From NCBI GenBank assembly GCA_934525325.1, contig CAKSZE010000002.1:1-64000 (forward strand): 64,000 bases of DNA, read 5' to 3'. A program made the translations under genes and the position numbers. How positions within the stretch are numbered: position 1 is the first letter of the stretch; each line of letters opens with the position of its first letter. The notes below the pieces were generated by a model. The model saw only the letters and a list, made by a program, of their open reading frames with translations, made no database searches and had not been told where the DNA came from. Positions 7,629 to 16,234 of this stretch are shown here, in pieces. This DNA is from an uncultured Faecalibacterium sp. Its GTDB lineage: Bacteria > Bacillota > Clostridia > Oscillospirales > Ruminococcaceae.

Positions 7629-8168
7629 TTAGTGGAAGAACAGGGGCAGCGGCTCAAGGAAGATGATATCCTTGCGCTCGGAAGCGTCGCCCTCAGCCAG
7701 AACAGCGGCCTGACCCACGATGGTGCACTGGGTCTTTTCCGCCAGCGCGTCCAGCGCCTTCAGAGAGCCGCCGGTGGAGATGACATCATCCACCACCAGC
7801 ACCCGCTTGCCGTTCATCTTTTCCAGCTCCTTGCGGTCGATGACCAGCTTCTGCTTACCGGCAGTGGTAATGGACTGATCTTCCACCACCACGGGGTCCG
7901 GCATATACAGCTTGACACCCTTGCGGGCGCAGATATAGGGCTTGCCGCTCTGGCGGCTCATCTCGTGTGCCAGCGGAATACCCTTGGCCTCGGCGGTGAG
8001 CAGGATATCAAAATCCGGGCACTTTTTCAGCAGCTCCGCAGCGGCGGCCACGGTCAGCTCGGCATCACCCAGCATGATGAATGCGGCAATATCCATGTGG
8101 TCGTTCACCTTGCAGATGGTCAGCTCACGGGTCAGGCCTGCAACGTGCAGGGTATAAGTTTCAGCCAT
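7629..8168 (-). CDS. Adenine-phosphoribosyltransferase-like PRTase
   Basis: This 179-residue type I phosphoribosyltransferase would convert a purine base and PRPP into the nucleotide. The PRPP-binding signature VLVVDDVISTGGSLKAL is at about 125-140, and the segment DFDILLTAEAKGIPLAHEMSR matches adenine PRTases. The N-terminus (AETYTLHVAGLTRELTICKV) differs from classical Apt, so substrate specificity is open; xanthine or a regulatory PRTase role are alternatives. ATG at 8168 is chosen over a TTG two codons earlier because AAGGGAG is correctly spaced. It lies between the HIT gene and comEC in a tight leftward operon. Confidence 0.8.
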   Translation of the reverse strand: MAETYTLHVAGLTRELTICKVNDHMDIAAFIMLGDAELTVAAAAELLKKCPDFDILLTAEAKGIPLAHEMSRQSGKPYICARKGVKLYMPDPVVVEDQSITTAGKQKLVIDRKELEKMNGKRVLVVDDVISTGGSLKALDALAEKTQCTIVGQAAVLAEGDASERKDIIFLEPLPLFFH

Positions 8169-8195
8169 AATCAAAATCTCCCTTTCGTATTGGAA

Positions 8196-8528
8196 TCAGA
8201 CAGGCAGTTTTTCGCCGCCCAGAACATGGAAATGCAGATGCTTCACGGTCTGGCCTGCGTCCTCGCCCACGTTGGAGATGATGCGGTAGCCGTTTTCCAG
8301 CCCCTGCTCCTTGGCCAGCTTTGCGATGACGGTGAAGATGTGGCCCAGCAGAGCACCATCCTCCTCGGTCAGCGCAGCGGCAGAGGAGATGTGCTTGCGG
8401 GGAACCACAAGGAAATGCACCTTTGCCTGCGGGTTGATGTCGTAGAATGCCACTACCTGGTCATCCTCGTACAGCTTTTTAGAGGGGATCTTGCCCTCTG
8501 CGATCATGCAAAACAGACAATCTTCCAT
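8196..8528 (-). CDS. HIT-family nucleotide hydrolase
   Basis: This is a 110-residue histidine-triad protein of the HinT branch, which hydrolyses nucleoside phosphoramidates and adenylates. The signature HLHFHVLGG near residues 98-106 contains the nucleophilic histidine. The N-terminal CLFCMIAEGKIPSKKLYED includes the CxxC that is zinc-binding in several homologues. The start at 8528 gives the standard HinT N-terminus. A longer open frame to 8594 lacks homology. It lies between alaS and the PRTase gene. HinT can clean up aminoacyl-AMP, which fits its position after a tRNA synthetase gene, although that link is an inference. Confidence 0.9.
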   Translation of the reverse strand: MEDCLFCMIAEGKIPSKKLYEDDQVVAFYDINPQAKVHFLVVPRKHISSAAALTEEDGALLGHIFTVIAKLAKEQGLENGYRIISNVGEDAGQTVKHLHFHVLGGEKLPV

Positions 8529-8610
8529 GGGGGAACACTCCTTCCTGCTTCTACAAAAGCCCGCCGCCCCGGCGCACATCCGGCACCGGGGCACGGGGCA
8601 TAGATTCTTT

Positions 8611-11271
8611 TTAGCCCAGAGCCTTCTTGACGATGGCGCTCACAGCAGCCAGTGCCTCATCGATCTTGGTCTCGTCCTTCAGACCGGCCATTGCAAAGTC
8701 CGGCTTGCCGCCGCCCTTGCCGCCTGCGATAGCGGACAGCTCCTTGACCAGCACACCGGCCTTCAGACCCTTTTCCTGTGCCAGCTTATTCACGGTAACA
8801 GCCATGGTGATCTTATCCTCGGCCTTGCCCACCAGAACAGCCACCACGGGGTTCACGGCCTTGTCGCGGATGCTGTCGCACATGCCGCGCAGGGTGTCGC
8901 CGGTGGTGCCGGTAAAGTATGCGGAGGCGATCTTCACGCCGTCTGCTTCCTCGGCATTGTCGAACAGGCTGTCCACCTTGGAGGCGGCGATCTTGGCCTT
9001 CATCTCCTCCAGCTCGCGGCTCATGGCCTTGTTCTCAGCCATCACAGCTTCAGCACGGGCGGGCAGAGCAGCCACGTTGTTGGCCTTGAGGGTGTTTGCC
9101 ACCTCATGCAGCATAGCTTCCTGCAGGTTTGCACGGATCAGCAGGTTGCGGCCGGTGACAGCCTCGATACGGCGGATGCCGGCAGCCACAGAGGACTCGC
9201 TGACGATCTTGAAGCCGCCGATCTGGGCGGTGTTCTTGACATGGGTGCCGCCGCAGAACTCGGTAGACCAGCCCTCAATGTCCACCACGCGGACCACCTT
9301 GCCGTACTTTTCGCCAAACAGAGCCATTGCGCCCAGCTTCTTGGCTTCCTCCACCGGCATCTCCTGCACGGTGACGTTCATGGAGTCAAAGATCTTATCG
9401 TTGACGATCTTCTGCACCCGTGCCAGCTCCTCGGCAGTCACGGCGCTGAAGTGGGTAAAGTCGAAGTGGGTGATGGAGGCATCCTGATAGGAACCTGCCT
9501 GATGCACATGGTCGCCCAGCACCTCGCGCAGGGCAGCCTGCAGCAGGTGGGTAGCGGTGTGGTTGCGGGCAATGGCCATGCGGTAGTCCTTGTCCACCTG
9601 TGCGGTCAGCACATCGCCGACCTTCACAATGCCGCTTTCCAGCACGCAGGTGTGGACGTAGTAGCCCTTGGGGGTCTTTTTCACGTCCAGCACGCGCAGG
9701 CTGCACTCGGCACCGTTCAGCACGCCGTGGTCGGCAGCCTGACCACCCATCTCGGCGTAGAAGGGGGTCTTATCCAGCACCACCAGCACGCCGTCCTTTG
9801 CTTCCTCGTCGGTGGCAATGGCGTCGGTCAGGGTCTCTTCATCGCTCAGCGCCACAACGGTGCCCTTGTCGGTCAGGGTGTCGTAGCCGGTAAAGACGGT
9901 GGGCTCGGCTTCCAGTGCACCGAACAGATCCTCGCTCCAGCCGGAGATGTTCTTCTTCAGACGCTCGGCGCGGGCGCGCTCCTTCTGCTTCTTCATCTCT
10001 GCGTGGAAGCCGTCCTCGTCGATCTCCAGACCCTGCTCGGCGGCGATCTCCTTGGTCAGATCCAGCGGGAAACCGAAGGTATCGTTCAGCTTGAAAGCAT
10101 CCAAGCCGCTCAGCAGCTTCTGGTGTGCCTTCTCCAGACGGTCGATCATGTTGTTCAGGATGTTCATGCCGGCATCGATGGTGCGGGCAAAGTTTGCCTC
10201 CTCGGTGCCGATGACCTTCTTGATATAGGCGTCGTGCTCACGCAGCTCGGGGTAAGCGGACTCGCTGGACTGGATGACCGTCTCCACCAGCTCCACGAGG
10301 AAGGGGCGGCTGATGCCCAGCATCCGGCCATGGCGGGCAGCGCGGCGGAGCAGACGGCGCAGCACATAGCCGCGGCCCTCGTTGGAGGGCAGGATGCCGT
10401 CGGACACCATGAAGGTGCAGCTGCGGATGTGGTCGGTGATGACGCGGATGGAGATGTCCTCCTTGGGGTCAGCACCGTAGGTCTTGCCCGCGATGTGCTC
10501 CACATGGTGCAGCACGCTCTGGACGGTATCGACCTCGAACAGGTTGCCCACGCCCTGCATCACGCAGGCCAGACGCTCCAGACCCATGCCGGTGTCGATG
10601 TTGGGGCGGGCCAGACGCTCGTAGTGGCCCTTGCCGTCGGCGTCGAACTGGCTGAACACGAGGTTCCAGATCTCCATATAGCGGTCGCAGTCGCAGCCCA
10701 CGCCGCAGGTCGGCTTGCCGCAGCCGTACTCGGGGCCGCGGTCAAAGTAGATCTCGGAGCAGGGGCCGCACGGGCCGGAGCCGTGCTCCCAGAAGTTGTC
10801 CTCCTTGCCCAGACGCACCATGTGGTCCGGGGCAATGCCGACCTTCTTGGTCCAGATATCGTAGGCCTCGTCGTCCTCCTCATAGACAGAGATGTGCAGA
10901 CGATCCTTGGGAATAGCCATCCACTCGTCGCTGGTCAGGAACTCCCAAGCCCAAGGAATGACCTCGTCCTTGAAGTAATCCTGGAAGGAGAAGTTGCCCA
11001 GCATCTCAAAGAAGGTGCCGTGGCGGGCAGTGATGCCCACGCGCTCGATATCCGGGGTGCGGATGCACTTCTGGCAGGTGGTCACACGGTGGCGGGGCGG
11101 CTCCTCCTGTGCCAGGAACCACTTCTTCATGGGTGCCATGCCGCTGTTGATCAGCAGCAGGCTGGGGTCATTCTTGGGTACCAGGGGGAAGCTGTCCAGA
11201 CGCAGATGACCCTTGCTTTCAAAGAAGCTCAGGTACTTTTCGCGCAGTTCATTCAAACCGGTCCATTGCAT
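8611..11271 (-). CDS. alaS: Alanyl-tRNA synthetase
   Basis: This class II synthetase charges tRNA-Ala. The 886 residues contain, in order, the aminoacylation core (TGLNELREKYLSFFESKGH, motif 2 with RHGTFFEMLGNFSFQDYFK, and GRGYVLRRLLRRAARHGR), the editing domain with the zinc/active-site HxxxH (NHTATHLLQAAL) and the CxxxH part (STEFCGGTHVKNT), and the glycine-rich C-Ala domain (AIAGGKGGGKPDFAMAGLKD). A cysteine/histidine-rich insertion (PTCGVGCDCDRYMEIWN) is the catalytic-domain zinc site found in many bacterial AlaRS. ATG 11271 follows GAGGAGAG. Expression is predicted to be controlled by the upstream T-box. Confidence 0.97.
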   Translation of the reverse strand: MQWTGLNELREKYLSFFESKGHLRLDSFPLVPKNDPSLLLINSGMAPMKKWFLAQEEPPRHRVTTCQKCIRTPDIERVGITARHGTFFEMLGNFSFQDYFKDEVIPWAWEFLTSDEWMAIPKDRLHISVYEEDDEAYDIWTKKVGIAPDHMVRLGKEDNFWEHGSGPCGPCSEIYFDRGPEYGCGKPTCGVGCDCDRYMEIWNLVFSQFDADGKGHYERLARPNIDTGMGLERLACVMQGVGNLFEVDTVQSVLHHVEHIAGKTYGADPKEDISIRVITDHIRSCTFMVSDGILPSNEGRGYVLRRLLRRAARHGRMLGISRPFLVELVETVIQSSESAYPELREHDAYIKKVIGTEEANFARTIDAGMNILNNMIDRLEKAHQKLLSGLDAFKLNDTFGFPLDLTKEIAAEQGLEIDEDGFHAEMKKQKERARAERLKKNISGWSEDLFGALEAEPTVFTGYDTLTDKGTVVALSDEETLTDAIATDEEAKDGVLVVLDKTPFYAEMGGQAADHGVLNGAECSLRVLDVKKTPKGYYVHTCVLESGIVKVGDVLTAQVDKDYRMAIARNHTATHLLQAALREVLGDHVHQAGSYQDASITHFDFTHFSAVTAEELARVQKIVNDKIFDSMNVTVQEMPVEEAKKLGAMALFGEKYGKVVRVVDIEGWSTEFCGGTHVKNTAQIGGFKIVSESSVAAGIRRIEAVTGRNLLIRANLQEAMLHEVANTLKANNVAALPARAEAVMAENKAMSRELEEMKAKIAASKVDSLFDNAEEADGVKIASAYFTGTTGDTLRGMCDSIRDKAVNPVVAVLVGKAEDKITMAVTVNKLAQEKGLKAGVLVKELSAIAGGKGGGKPDFAMAGLKDETKIDEALAAVSAIVKKALG

Positions 11272-11353
11272 AGATCTTTCTCTCCTCAATCGTCTTTGGC
11301 GCTTATGCGCCGTTTTTTATGCTGTTATGGCAGAGGGGCGGCACGGTGAAAAA

Positions 11354-11650
11354 ACAAAAAACAGCCCTCATCCCAAAAGGGACGAAGGCTGCTTGTGCAT
11401 CAAACTCCGTGGTACCACCCAAATTGCAAAGGATCACATGTCCCCTGCCGCTTTCGGCGCATTAACGCTGCGCAGCGTCCGGTTTACATTCGCCGGAAGC
11501 TCCGGGGTGGCGCGAAATGATCCCGACCGGAGCACCTTACAGCCGTGGGCGCTCTCTCTGGACGGTGGTGTGTGCATTTCTGACCCCATCATTGCCATCT
11601 GTCATAATTTTACATTCCGCAAAGCAGGCGAAGCGCCCCTTTGCGTACAG
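11354..11650 (-). promoter_or_regulatory. T-box leader (alanine) upstream of alaS
   Basis: Read on the minus strand, the leader has a stem I with the AGAGAG element (about 11555) and a GCC specifier triplet followed by ACCCCGGAGC (about 11502-11511), which fits alanine. It also carries the invariant T-box GGGTGGTACCACGG (11408-11421) and an intrinsic terminator (CAGCCTTCGTCCC / GGGATGAGGGCTG plus a T-run, 11355-11395). In the known mechanism, uncharged tRNA-Ala bound at the specifier and T-box favours the antiterminator and allows alaS transcription. It probably also controls the genes downstream of alaS. Confidence 0.9.
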
Positions 11651-11654
11651 CTAA

Positions 11655-11682
11655 ATTATAGCATACACAAAGCGTTTGTCAA
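11655..11682 (-). promoter_or_regulatory. Sigma-A promoter of the alaS operon
   Basis: Consensus TTGACA (11677-11682) and TATAAT with an upstream TGC (11655-11660) are separated by 16 bases. They lie directly before the T-box leader. Confidence 0.8.
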
Positions 11683-11752
11683 CGTTTTTTCCGAAAAAAG
11701 GCGGTTTGTCCCCTGCCTGCGCGGAAATCCGCTTCTTTGCGCCGCGCCGTGC

Positions 11753-11781
11753 TTGACGTGGGGTCCCGCTTTCGGTACAAT
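11753..11781 (+). promoter_or_regulatory. Sigma-A promoter for the RluA-type gene
   Basis: TTGACG and TACAAT with a 17-base spacer lie 48 bases before the GTG start. Confidence 0.7.
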
Positions 11782-11829
11782 AAAGAGTGATATCAAGTCC
11801 ATTCTGGTCATAAAAGGAAGGAATATTCC

Positions 11830-12780
11830 GTGAAAATTTTAAAAGTAAAGTGTCTTGCCCCCACCCGGCTGGACAATTATCTGACCCAGCAGTACCCCGC
11901 CCTGACCCCCGGTCGCCTGAACAAGGCACTGCGGGAAAACAAGATCAAGCTGAACGGCAAAAAGCAACCGCTTTCCACCCGCGTGATGGCGGGCGATGAG
12001 ATCAAGCTGTTCATTCTGGACGACGTGCTGGACGCCGACCGCCGGGTGGACGGCCCCGCGTGGAAGAACGCCCGCACCCCGGCGCAGGTGGTGTACGACT
12101 GCCCGCAGATTTTAATTGTAAACAAGCCCGCCGGCGTTGCGGTGGACGGCCCGGAGGACGATACTCTGCTGAACCGTGCGCTGCTGTACCTGAACAAGCA
12201 GGGCGAGTATAAGGAGAACGACCTGTACACCCCCGCTTTGTGCCACCGGCTGGACACCGGCACCAGCGGCCTTGTGATCATTGCCAAGACCCCGGAGGCC
12301 GAGGAGCTGTTCCTTTCTGCCATCAAGAACCGCGAGGTGCAAAAGACCTACCTCTGCGTCACCTTTGGCCGCCCTGTGCCGCCGGATGCCACCTTGGGTG
12401 GCTACCTGCTGAAGGACGCCGACCGCGGCATCGTGAAGATCGTGGAGGACAAGCAGCCCGGCGCCAAGGAGGTGGAGACCCGGTACGAGACCATCGCCGT
12501 CTCCGGCCGTCTGGCCCTGCTGAAGGTGCAGCTGATCACCGGCCGCACCCACCAGATCCGCGCCCACATGGCCAGCATCGGCTGCCCCATCCTTGGCGAC
12601 AGCAAGTACGGCAACAACAGCGCCAACCGGGAACTGAAGCTGAAGTATCAGGCGCTGTGCGCATGGGAGCTGACCATGCCCCGCTTCACTCAGCCGGACT
12701 TTGCCTTCCTCAGCGGCAAGACCTTCCACGCCCCGAAGCCGTGGTATTACCAGCAGGTACTGGATGGCACTTTGAAGTAA
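11830..12780 (+). CDS. RluA-family pseudouridine synthase
   Basis: This 316-residue enzyme isomerises uridine to pseudouridine in 23S rRNA or tRNA. An N-terminal S4-like RNA-binding domain (LAPTRLDNYLTQQYPALTPGRLNKALREN...) precedes the catalytic core. The core has HRLDTGTSGLVIIAKT (about 138-153; Asp is the nucleophile) and GRTHQIRAHMASIGCPILGD near residue 240. It begins with GTG after AAGGAAGG. It resembles RluC/RluD, but the exact rRNA position modified cannot be told from sequence. It has its own promoter and no operon partner. The solitary mrr-like gene follows after 28 bases. Confidence 0.9.
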   Translation: MKILKVKCLAPTRLDNYLTQQYPALTPGRLNKALRENKIKLNGKKQPLSTRVMAGDEIKLFILDDVLDADRRVDGPAWKNARTPAQVVYDCPQILIVNKPAGVAVDGPEDDTLLNRALLYLNKQGEYKENDLYTPALCHRLDTGTSGLVIIAKTPEAEELFLSAIKNREVQKTYLCVTFGRPVPPDATLGGYLLKDADRGIVKIVEDKQPGAKEVETRYETIAVSGRLALLKVQLITGRTHQIRAHMASIGCPILGDSKYGNNSANRELKLKYQALCAWELTMPRFTQPDFAFLSGKTFHAPKPWYYQQVLDGTLK

Positions 12781-12808
12781 GGTTTTATCATTGATTGTGA
12801 GGAATTTC

Positions 12809-13711
12809 ATGTCACTTCCAAAATACAACGAACTTTACACCTTGCTTTTGACCGCATTGCAGGACGGAAATGCTCACACCATGAAAGAGGTGCGAGATTT
12901 TATTGCGCAGGCACTGCACTTGACGGAACAGGAACTTGCAGAAACCTTACCAAGCGGCACGCAAAGTGTTTTCACCAGTCGTTCCAATTGGGCAAAAACA
13001 TACTTAAAGAAGGCTCAAATGATCGATTCGCCCCAGCGGGGTTATGTTATTCTTACTCCTGCCGGGAAAGCTCTCTTGGAAAGCGGCGTACCCATCACAA
13101 ATTCTATTCTGGCGCAAAAATGTCCTGATTTTTTGGAATTCTACCAGCATAAAAACCTCAATAATTCCATTATCCCATCAGATGAATCACAAGAAGAAAC
13201 GCCCGAAACGCCACAGGAAACCTTTGAGCGGGTCTATTCTTTAATCAATGAGCAGCTGGCAGATGATCTGTTGACCGAGGTTCTTAACCAGACACCCGCA
13301 TTTTTTGAGCAGCTCGTGGTCGATCTTATGAAAGCCATGAACTATGGCGAAGGATTTGTAACCAAATATAGCGGTGATGATGGTATAGACGGCATTGTCC
13401 ATGAGGATAAACTTGGATTCAATTTGATTTACATTCAGGCCAAACGCTGGAAACCTGATATTACGATCAGCAAACCGGAATTACAAAAGTTTGCCGGTGC
13501 AATGATGGGCCCACCCAAAGTGGACAAGGGGCTTTTCATTACAACTGCAAAATTTTCTCCCAAAGCAAAGGAGTTTGCAAACGCACAACATATCATCCTA
13601 GTGGATGGCAAACGCCTGACTGAATTGATGATCGAATACGGCGTTGGTGTTTCTACCCAAAAAGCCTATCTTGTCAAACGAGTTGACAGTGATTATTTTT
13701 CTGATAACTGA
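12809..13711 (+). CDS. mrr: Mrr-type restriction endonuclease
   Basis: This is a 300-residue protein of the type IV, methyl-directed Mrr family. The N-terminal part (about 1-95) is the Mrr_N winged-helix DNA-binding domain (WAKTYLKKAQMIDSPQRGYVILTPAGK). The C-terminal part is a PD-(D/E)xK nuclease: FFEQLVVDLMKAMNYGEGF, then SGDDGIDGIVHED with the catalytic Asp, and IYIQAKRW, the Mrr QxK variant. TGAGGA precedes the ATG. Codon use is clearly AT-richer than in the genes on both sides, suggesting acquisition. No methyltransferase is nearby, as expected for type IV enzymes that cut foreign methylated DNA. A repeat-element terminator follows. Confidence 0.88.
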   Translation: MSLPKYNELYTLLLTALQDGNAHTMKEVRDFIAQALHLTEQELAETLPSGTQSVFTSRSNWAKTYLKKAQMIDSPQRGYVILTPAGKALLESGVPITNSILAQKCPDFLEFYQHKNLNNSIIPSDESQEETPETPQETFERVYSLINEQLADDLLTEVLNQTPAFFEQLVVDLMKAMNYGEGFVTKYSGDDGIDGIVHEDKLGFNLIYIQAKRWKPDITISKPELQKFAGAMMGPPKVDKGLFITTAKFSPKAKEFANAQHIILVDGKRLTELMIEYGVGVSTQKAYLVKRVDSDYFSDN

Positions 13712-13742
13712 TTCCAATTTTGTATTCTGTGCAAAAAGTATA

Positions 13743-13822
13743 ACCGCATCCCTTTCCCAATACGCCCCCTCTCGTGAAAATACAATGCCGGGCAGACCGC
13801 AGTCTGCCCGGCATTGTTCTAT
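13743..13822 (-). repeat. Intergenic hairpin element, copy 1 (trailer plus hairpin 2)
   Basis: Hairpin 2 (13782-13817) pairs ACAATGCCGGGCAGA with its complement around CTGCGG. On the minus strand it is followed by the trailer TTTTCACGAGAGGGGGCGTA (within 13743-13780). Hairpin 1 is absent. It sits between the convergent mrr and FMN-dehydrogenase genes and could act as a terminator for both. Confidence 0.7.
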
Positions 13823-13833
13823 AAACAAAATCT

Positions 13834-14853
13834 TTAGACCCGCACCATATCCGGGGTGATCTCGGCCAGCGTATGGGCACCGCACATCTGCATGGTGTCG
13901 GCCAACTCCCCGGCCAGCTTGTCGATGTAGCACTTCACACCCTCTGCGCCGCCGCCGTAAACAGCGGTCACGAAGGGGCGGCAGATCAGCACGCCGTCTG
14001 CGCCCAGCGCCAGCGCCTTGAACACATCCACGCCGGTGCGGATGCCGCCGTCCACCAGCACCTTCACGCCGGTGCCCTTGAGCGCTGCGGCGATCTCCGG
14101 CAGCACCTCGGCGGTGGCGGGGCACTGATCCAGCACACGGCCGCCGTGGTTGGACACCACGATGGCAGCGGCACCGGCCTGCTTTGCCTTCAGTGCGCCC
14201 TTGACGGTCATCACGCCCTTGACGATGAAGGGACGCTCTGCCAGCTGCACGATCTCGGCCAGCTCCTCCACGCTCTTGCTGCCGGCGGGCGGGGTCATGT
14301 TCTTCAGGAAGGGCAGACCCGCTGCATCCACGTCCATAGCCACGGCAAAGCAGCCGCTGGCCTTGGCCTGTGCCATCTTCTCCCGGATGGTGTCGATGTT
14401 CCACGGCTTGATGGTGGGCACACCGCAGCCGCCCGCAGCGCCGATGGCGCGGGTAGCCATCTCCATCACGGTGGGGTTGGTGCCGTCGCCGGTAAAGGCA
14501 GCAATGCCGTTTTCGGCACAGGCGCGCACCAGCACATCGTTATAGGTCATATCGGTGTAGGTATCGGAGTAGTGCAGGTTCACTGCGCCCACAGGGCCCG
14601 CAAAGAAGGGGTAGCGGAAGCTTTTGCCGAACAGTTCCAGTGTGGTGTCCGGTACACCGCCGGGGCACAGGGTGTCCATATTCACCCGGATGTCCGCCCA
14701 CTTATTATAATTGCGGATCGCGGTATCGCCCACGCCCTTGGCACCCGGGCCGGGGATCTGGTTTTTACAGGCCACGCCGTTGCACACCGGACAGGCCTTG
14801 CAGTATTGACCAATGCAGGTACGGGCATTGGCAAGCACTTCAGGATAAGTCAT
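13834..14853 (-). CDS. FMN-dependent alpha-hydroxy-acid dehydrogenase
   Basis: This 339-residue TIM-barrel flavoprotein belongs to the lactate/glycolate oxidase family, which oxidises 2-hydroxy acids to 2-oxo acids. The signature VVSNHGGRVLDQCPATAEVL (around residue 225) holds the catalytic histidine and substrate-binding arginine. KVLVDGGIRTGVDVFKALAL and GADGVLICRPF form the FMN phosphate site. The N-terminus has a cysteine cluster (CIGQYCKACPVCNGVACKNQ) not typical of lactate oxidases, which may bind metal or an Fe-S cluster. AAGGAGG precedes ATG 14853. Substrate is unknown; lactate is the simplest guess. Confidence 0.85.
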   Translation of the reverse strand: MTYPEVLANARTCIGQYCKACPVCNGVACKNQIPGPGAKGVGDTAIRNYNKWADIRVNMDTLCPGGVPDTTLELFGKSFRYPFFAGPVGAVNLHYSDTYTDMTYNDVLVRACAENGIAAFTGDGTNPTVMEMATRAIGAAGGCGVPTIKPWNIDTIREKMAQAKASGCFAVAMDVDAAGLPFLKNMTPPAGSKSVEELAEIVQLAERPFIVKGVMTVKGALKAKQAGAAAIVVSNHGGRVLDQCPATAEVLPEIAAALKGTGVKVLVDGGIRTGVDVFKALALGADGVLICRPFVTAVYGGGAEGVKCYIDKLAGELADTMQMCGAHTLAEITPDMVRV

Positions 14854-15041
14854 AAAAGCATCCTCCTTATATTTCCCGCCGCTGCGGCACAAAATGACCC
14901 GCCACAGCGCTCTTTGCCCTCAATATAGACCCATTTTAAAGGTGCGTCAAGGGCTTTTTGTGCTTTCCGTCCATGTGGTAGGACATCTTTTCGCGTTTTT
15001 TCGTTGTTTTTAAAAAAGTCTGATTTTTTTCAAAAAAATCC

Positions 15042-15070
15042 TTGACAAAAAGCCTGCTTTCAGGTATTAT
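15042..15070 (+). promoter_or_regulatory. Consensus promoter of tRNA-Ser
   Basis: TTGACA and TATTAT are separated by 17 bases. The tRNA begins 46 bases after the -10 box. Confidence 0.8.
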
Positions 15071-15115
15071 AGTGGAGCGCCAAGGGCACCCGCCCAAAGG
15101 CAGAACAAAAGATGT

Positions 15116-15207
15116 GGAAAGATGGCTGAGTTGGTCTAAGGCGCACGACTGGAAATCGTGTAACGTGTCAAAAGCGTTCTGGGGTTCGAATCCCCATCTT
15201 TCCGCCA
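15116..15207 (+). tRNA. tRNA-Ser (GGA anticodon)
   Basis: The acceptor stem GGAAAGA/TCTTTCC, a D-arm, the anticodon stem-loop ACGACTGGAAATCGT with GGA at the centre, a long variable arm as in class II tRNAs, a TTCGAAT T-loop and an encoded CCA are all present over 92 bases. It reads UCC/UCU serine codons. Confidence 0.97.
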
Positions 15208-15208
15208 G

Positions 15209-15241
15209 AAACCTGAAACAGAAATGTTTCAGGTTTTTTGT
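15209..15241 (+). terminator. Terminator after tRNA-Ser
   Basis: AACCTGAAAC and GTTTCAGGTT form a perfect stem followed by a T-run. Confidence 0.85.
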
Positions 15242-15261
15242 TTTGTCCGCAGTTGCGGCGC

Positions 15262-15290
15262 TTGACATTTGCGTACAGTTCCGTTATGCT
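15262..15290 (+). promoter_or_regulatory. Promoter of the membrane-anchored unknown gene
   Basis: TTGACA and TATGCT with a 17-base spacer lie 37 bases before the ATG at 15328. Confidence 0.7.
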
Positions 15291-15327
15291 GAAACAAATA
15301 CGTTTTACCGGAAGGAGAGGTTTCCCC

Positions 15328-16221
15328 ATGGCATCTTCCCACAAAAAGCGCACTGGTCTGCGTGCGGCGCTGATCGTTCTGCTGTGTCTGGTTCTGGTGT
15401 GTGTGGTGGCTGCGGCGGTGCTGTACAGTTTAGTCAGCCGCAAGATCAAGGCATTCCAGAGCGGCGCCAGCTTTGCGCTGGACTACACCATCACCTCCAC
15501 CGAGGCCGAGCCCCCCGCCCTTTACGCCCTGCTGGACAAGTTCGGCGGCACTACCGGCAGCCTGACCGGCCAGTACACCCCCCGGGCGGTGCAGCTGGCG
15601 CTGTACCCGACGGGCACCAGCACCGTCAACGATGCCCCTCTGACCCGGATGTACATCAGCGAGGAAGAGACCCTGTATGATGCCGGACAGCTGTACAACA
15701 AGCTGCGCAGCACCGTTGTGGCCGAATATCCGCTGGCAAGCCTGCTGCTGCCGGGCTGGTCGCTGGGCAGCTACATCTCTCAGGACCAGCTGGCTACTCT
15801 GCTGGGGGTAGACCCCGCCGCCACCGCACTGCAGCAAGTGAACGACTTTCAGCTGGACCTCAAGCAGCTCAAAACCGTGCAGCCCGCCAACGCGAAAGAA
15901 GGCTACCTTTACCTTCAGCTGCCGAACCTTGCCGCCGGTGAGGATGCGCCGCAGCTGATTCTGGGCATCGAAAAGCAGGGTCTGCTCAAGACCCTGTCCC
16001 CCAAGGTGCATATCCTGCTGGACGTGCCCGCCCACCACATCCATGCGGAGCTAGTCGGCACAGTGACTGCTGCCCAGACCGTTGTGACTGCTCCCACCTC
16101 CCGGATGCAGGACTCTGACGTGGAAAGCCTTGTGCAGCTGCGCCAGACCATCGAGAGCATCGTACAGTTCGTTCAGACCGCCGCCCAGAGCGATGAAGCT
16201 GCCGCCTCCCCTGCTGCATAA
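15328..16221 (+). CDS. Membrane-anchored secreted protein of unknown function
   Basis: This 297-residue protein was not recognised. A basic start (MASSHKKRTGLR) precedes one strong hydrophobic helix (about residues 11-35), after which the rest is polar and predicted outside the cell. The sequence has no cysteine-based lipobox or sorting signal. The C-terminus is Ala/Ser-rich (AAQSDEAAASPAA). A GGAAGGAGAGG ribosome-binding site and a consensus promoter support the start. The gene stands alone between tRNA-Ser and a repeat element. Regular alternation of hydrophobic residues suggests a beta-rich lipid- or ligand-binding domain, but this is weak. Confidence 0.75.
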   Translation: MASSHKKRTGLRAALIVLLCLVLVCVVAAAVLYSLVSRKIKAFQSGASFALDYTITSTEAEPPALYALLDKFGGTTGSLTGQYTPRAVQLALYPTGTSTVNDAPLTRMYISEEETLYDAGQLYNKLRSTVVAEYPLASLLLPGWSLGSYISQDQLATLLGVDPAATALQQVNDFQLDLKQLKTVQPANAKEGYLYLQLPNLAAGEDAPQLILGIEKQGLLKTLSPKVHILLDVPAHHIHAELVGTVTAAQTVVTAPTSRMQDSDVESLVQLRQTIESIVQFVQTAAQSDEAAASPAA

Positions 16222-16234
16222 GGCAGGACTATTT

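Noticed and set aside
8491-11349. 952-residue open frame on the plus strand
   Set aside because: It is the antisense of alaS. High GC at third codon positions suppresses stops in the opposite frame. The translation is His/Leu/Gln/Gly-rich with no domain or ribosome-binding site.
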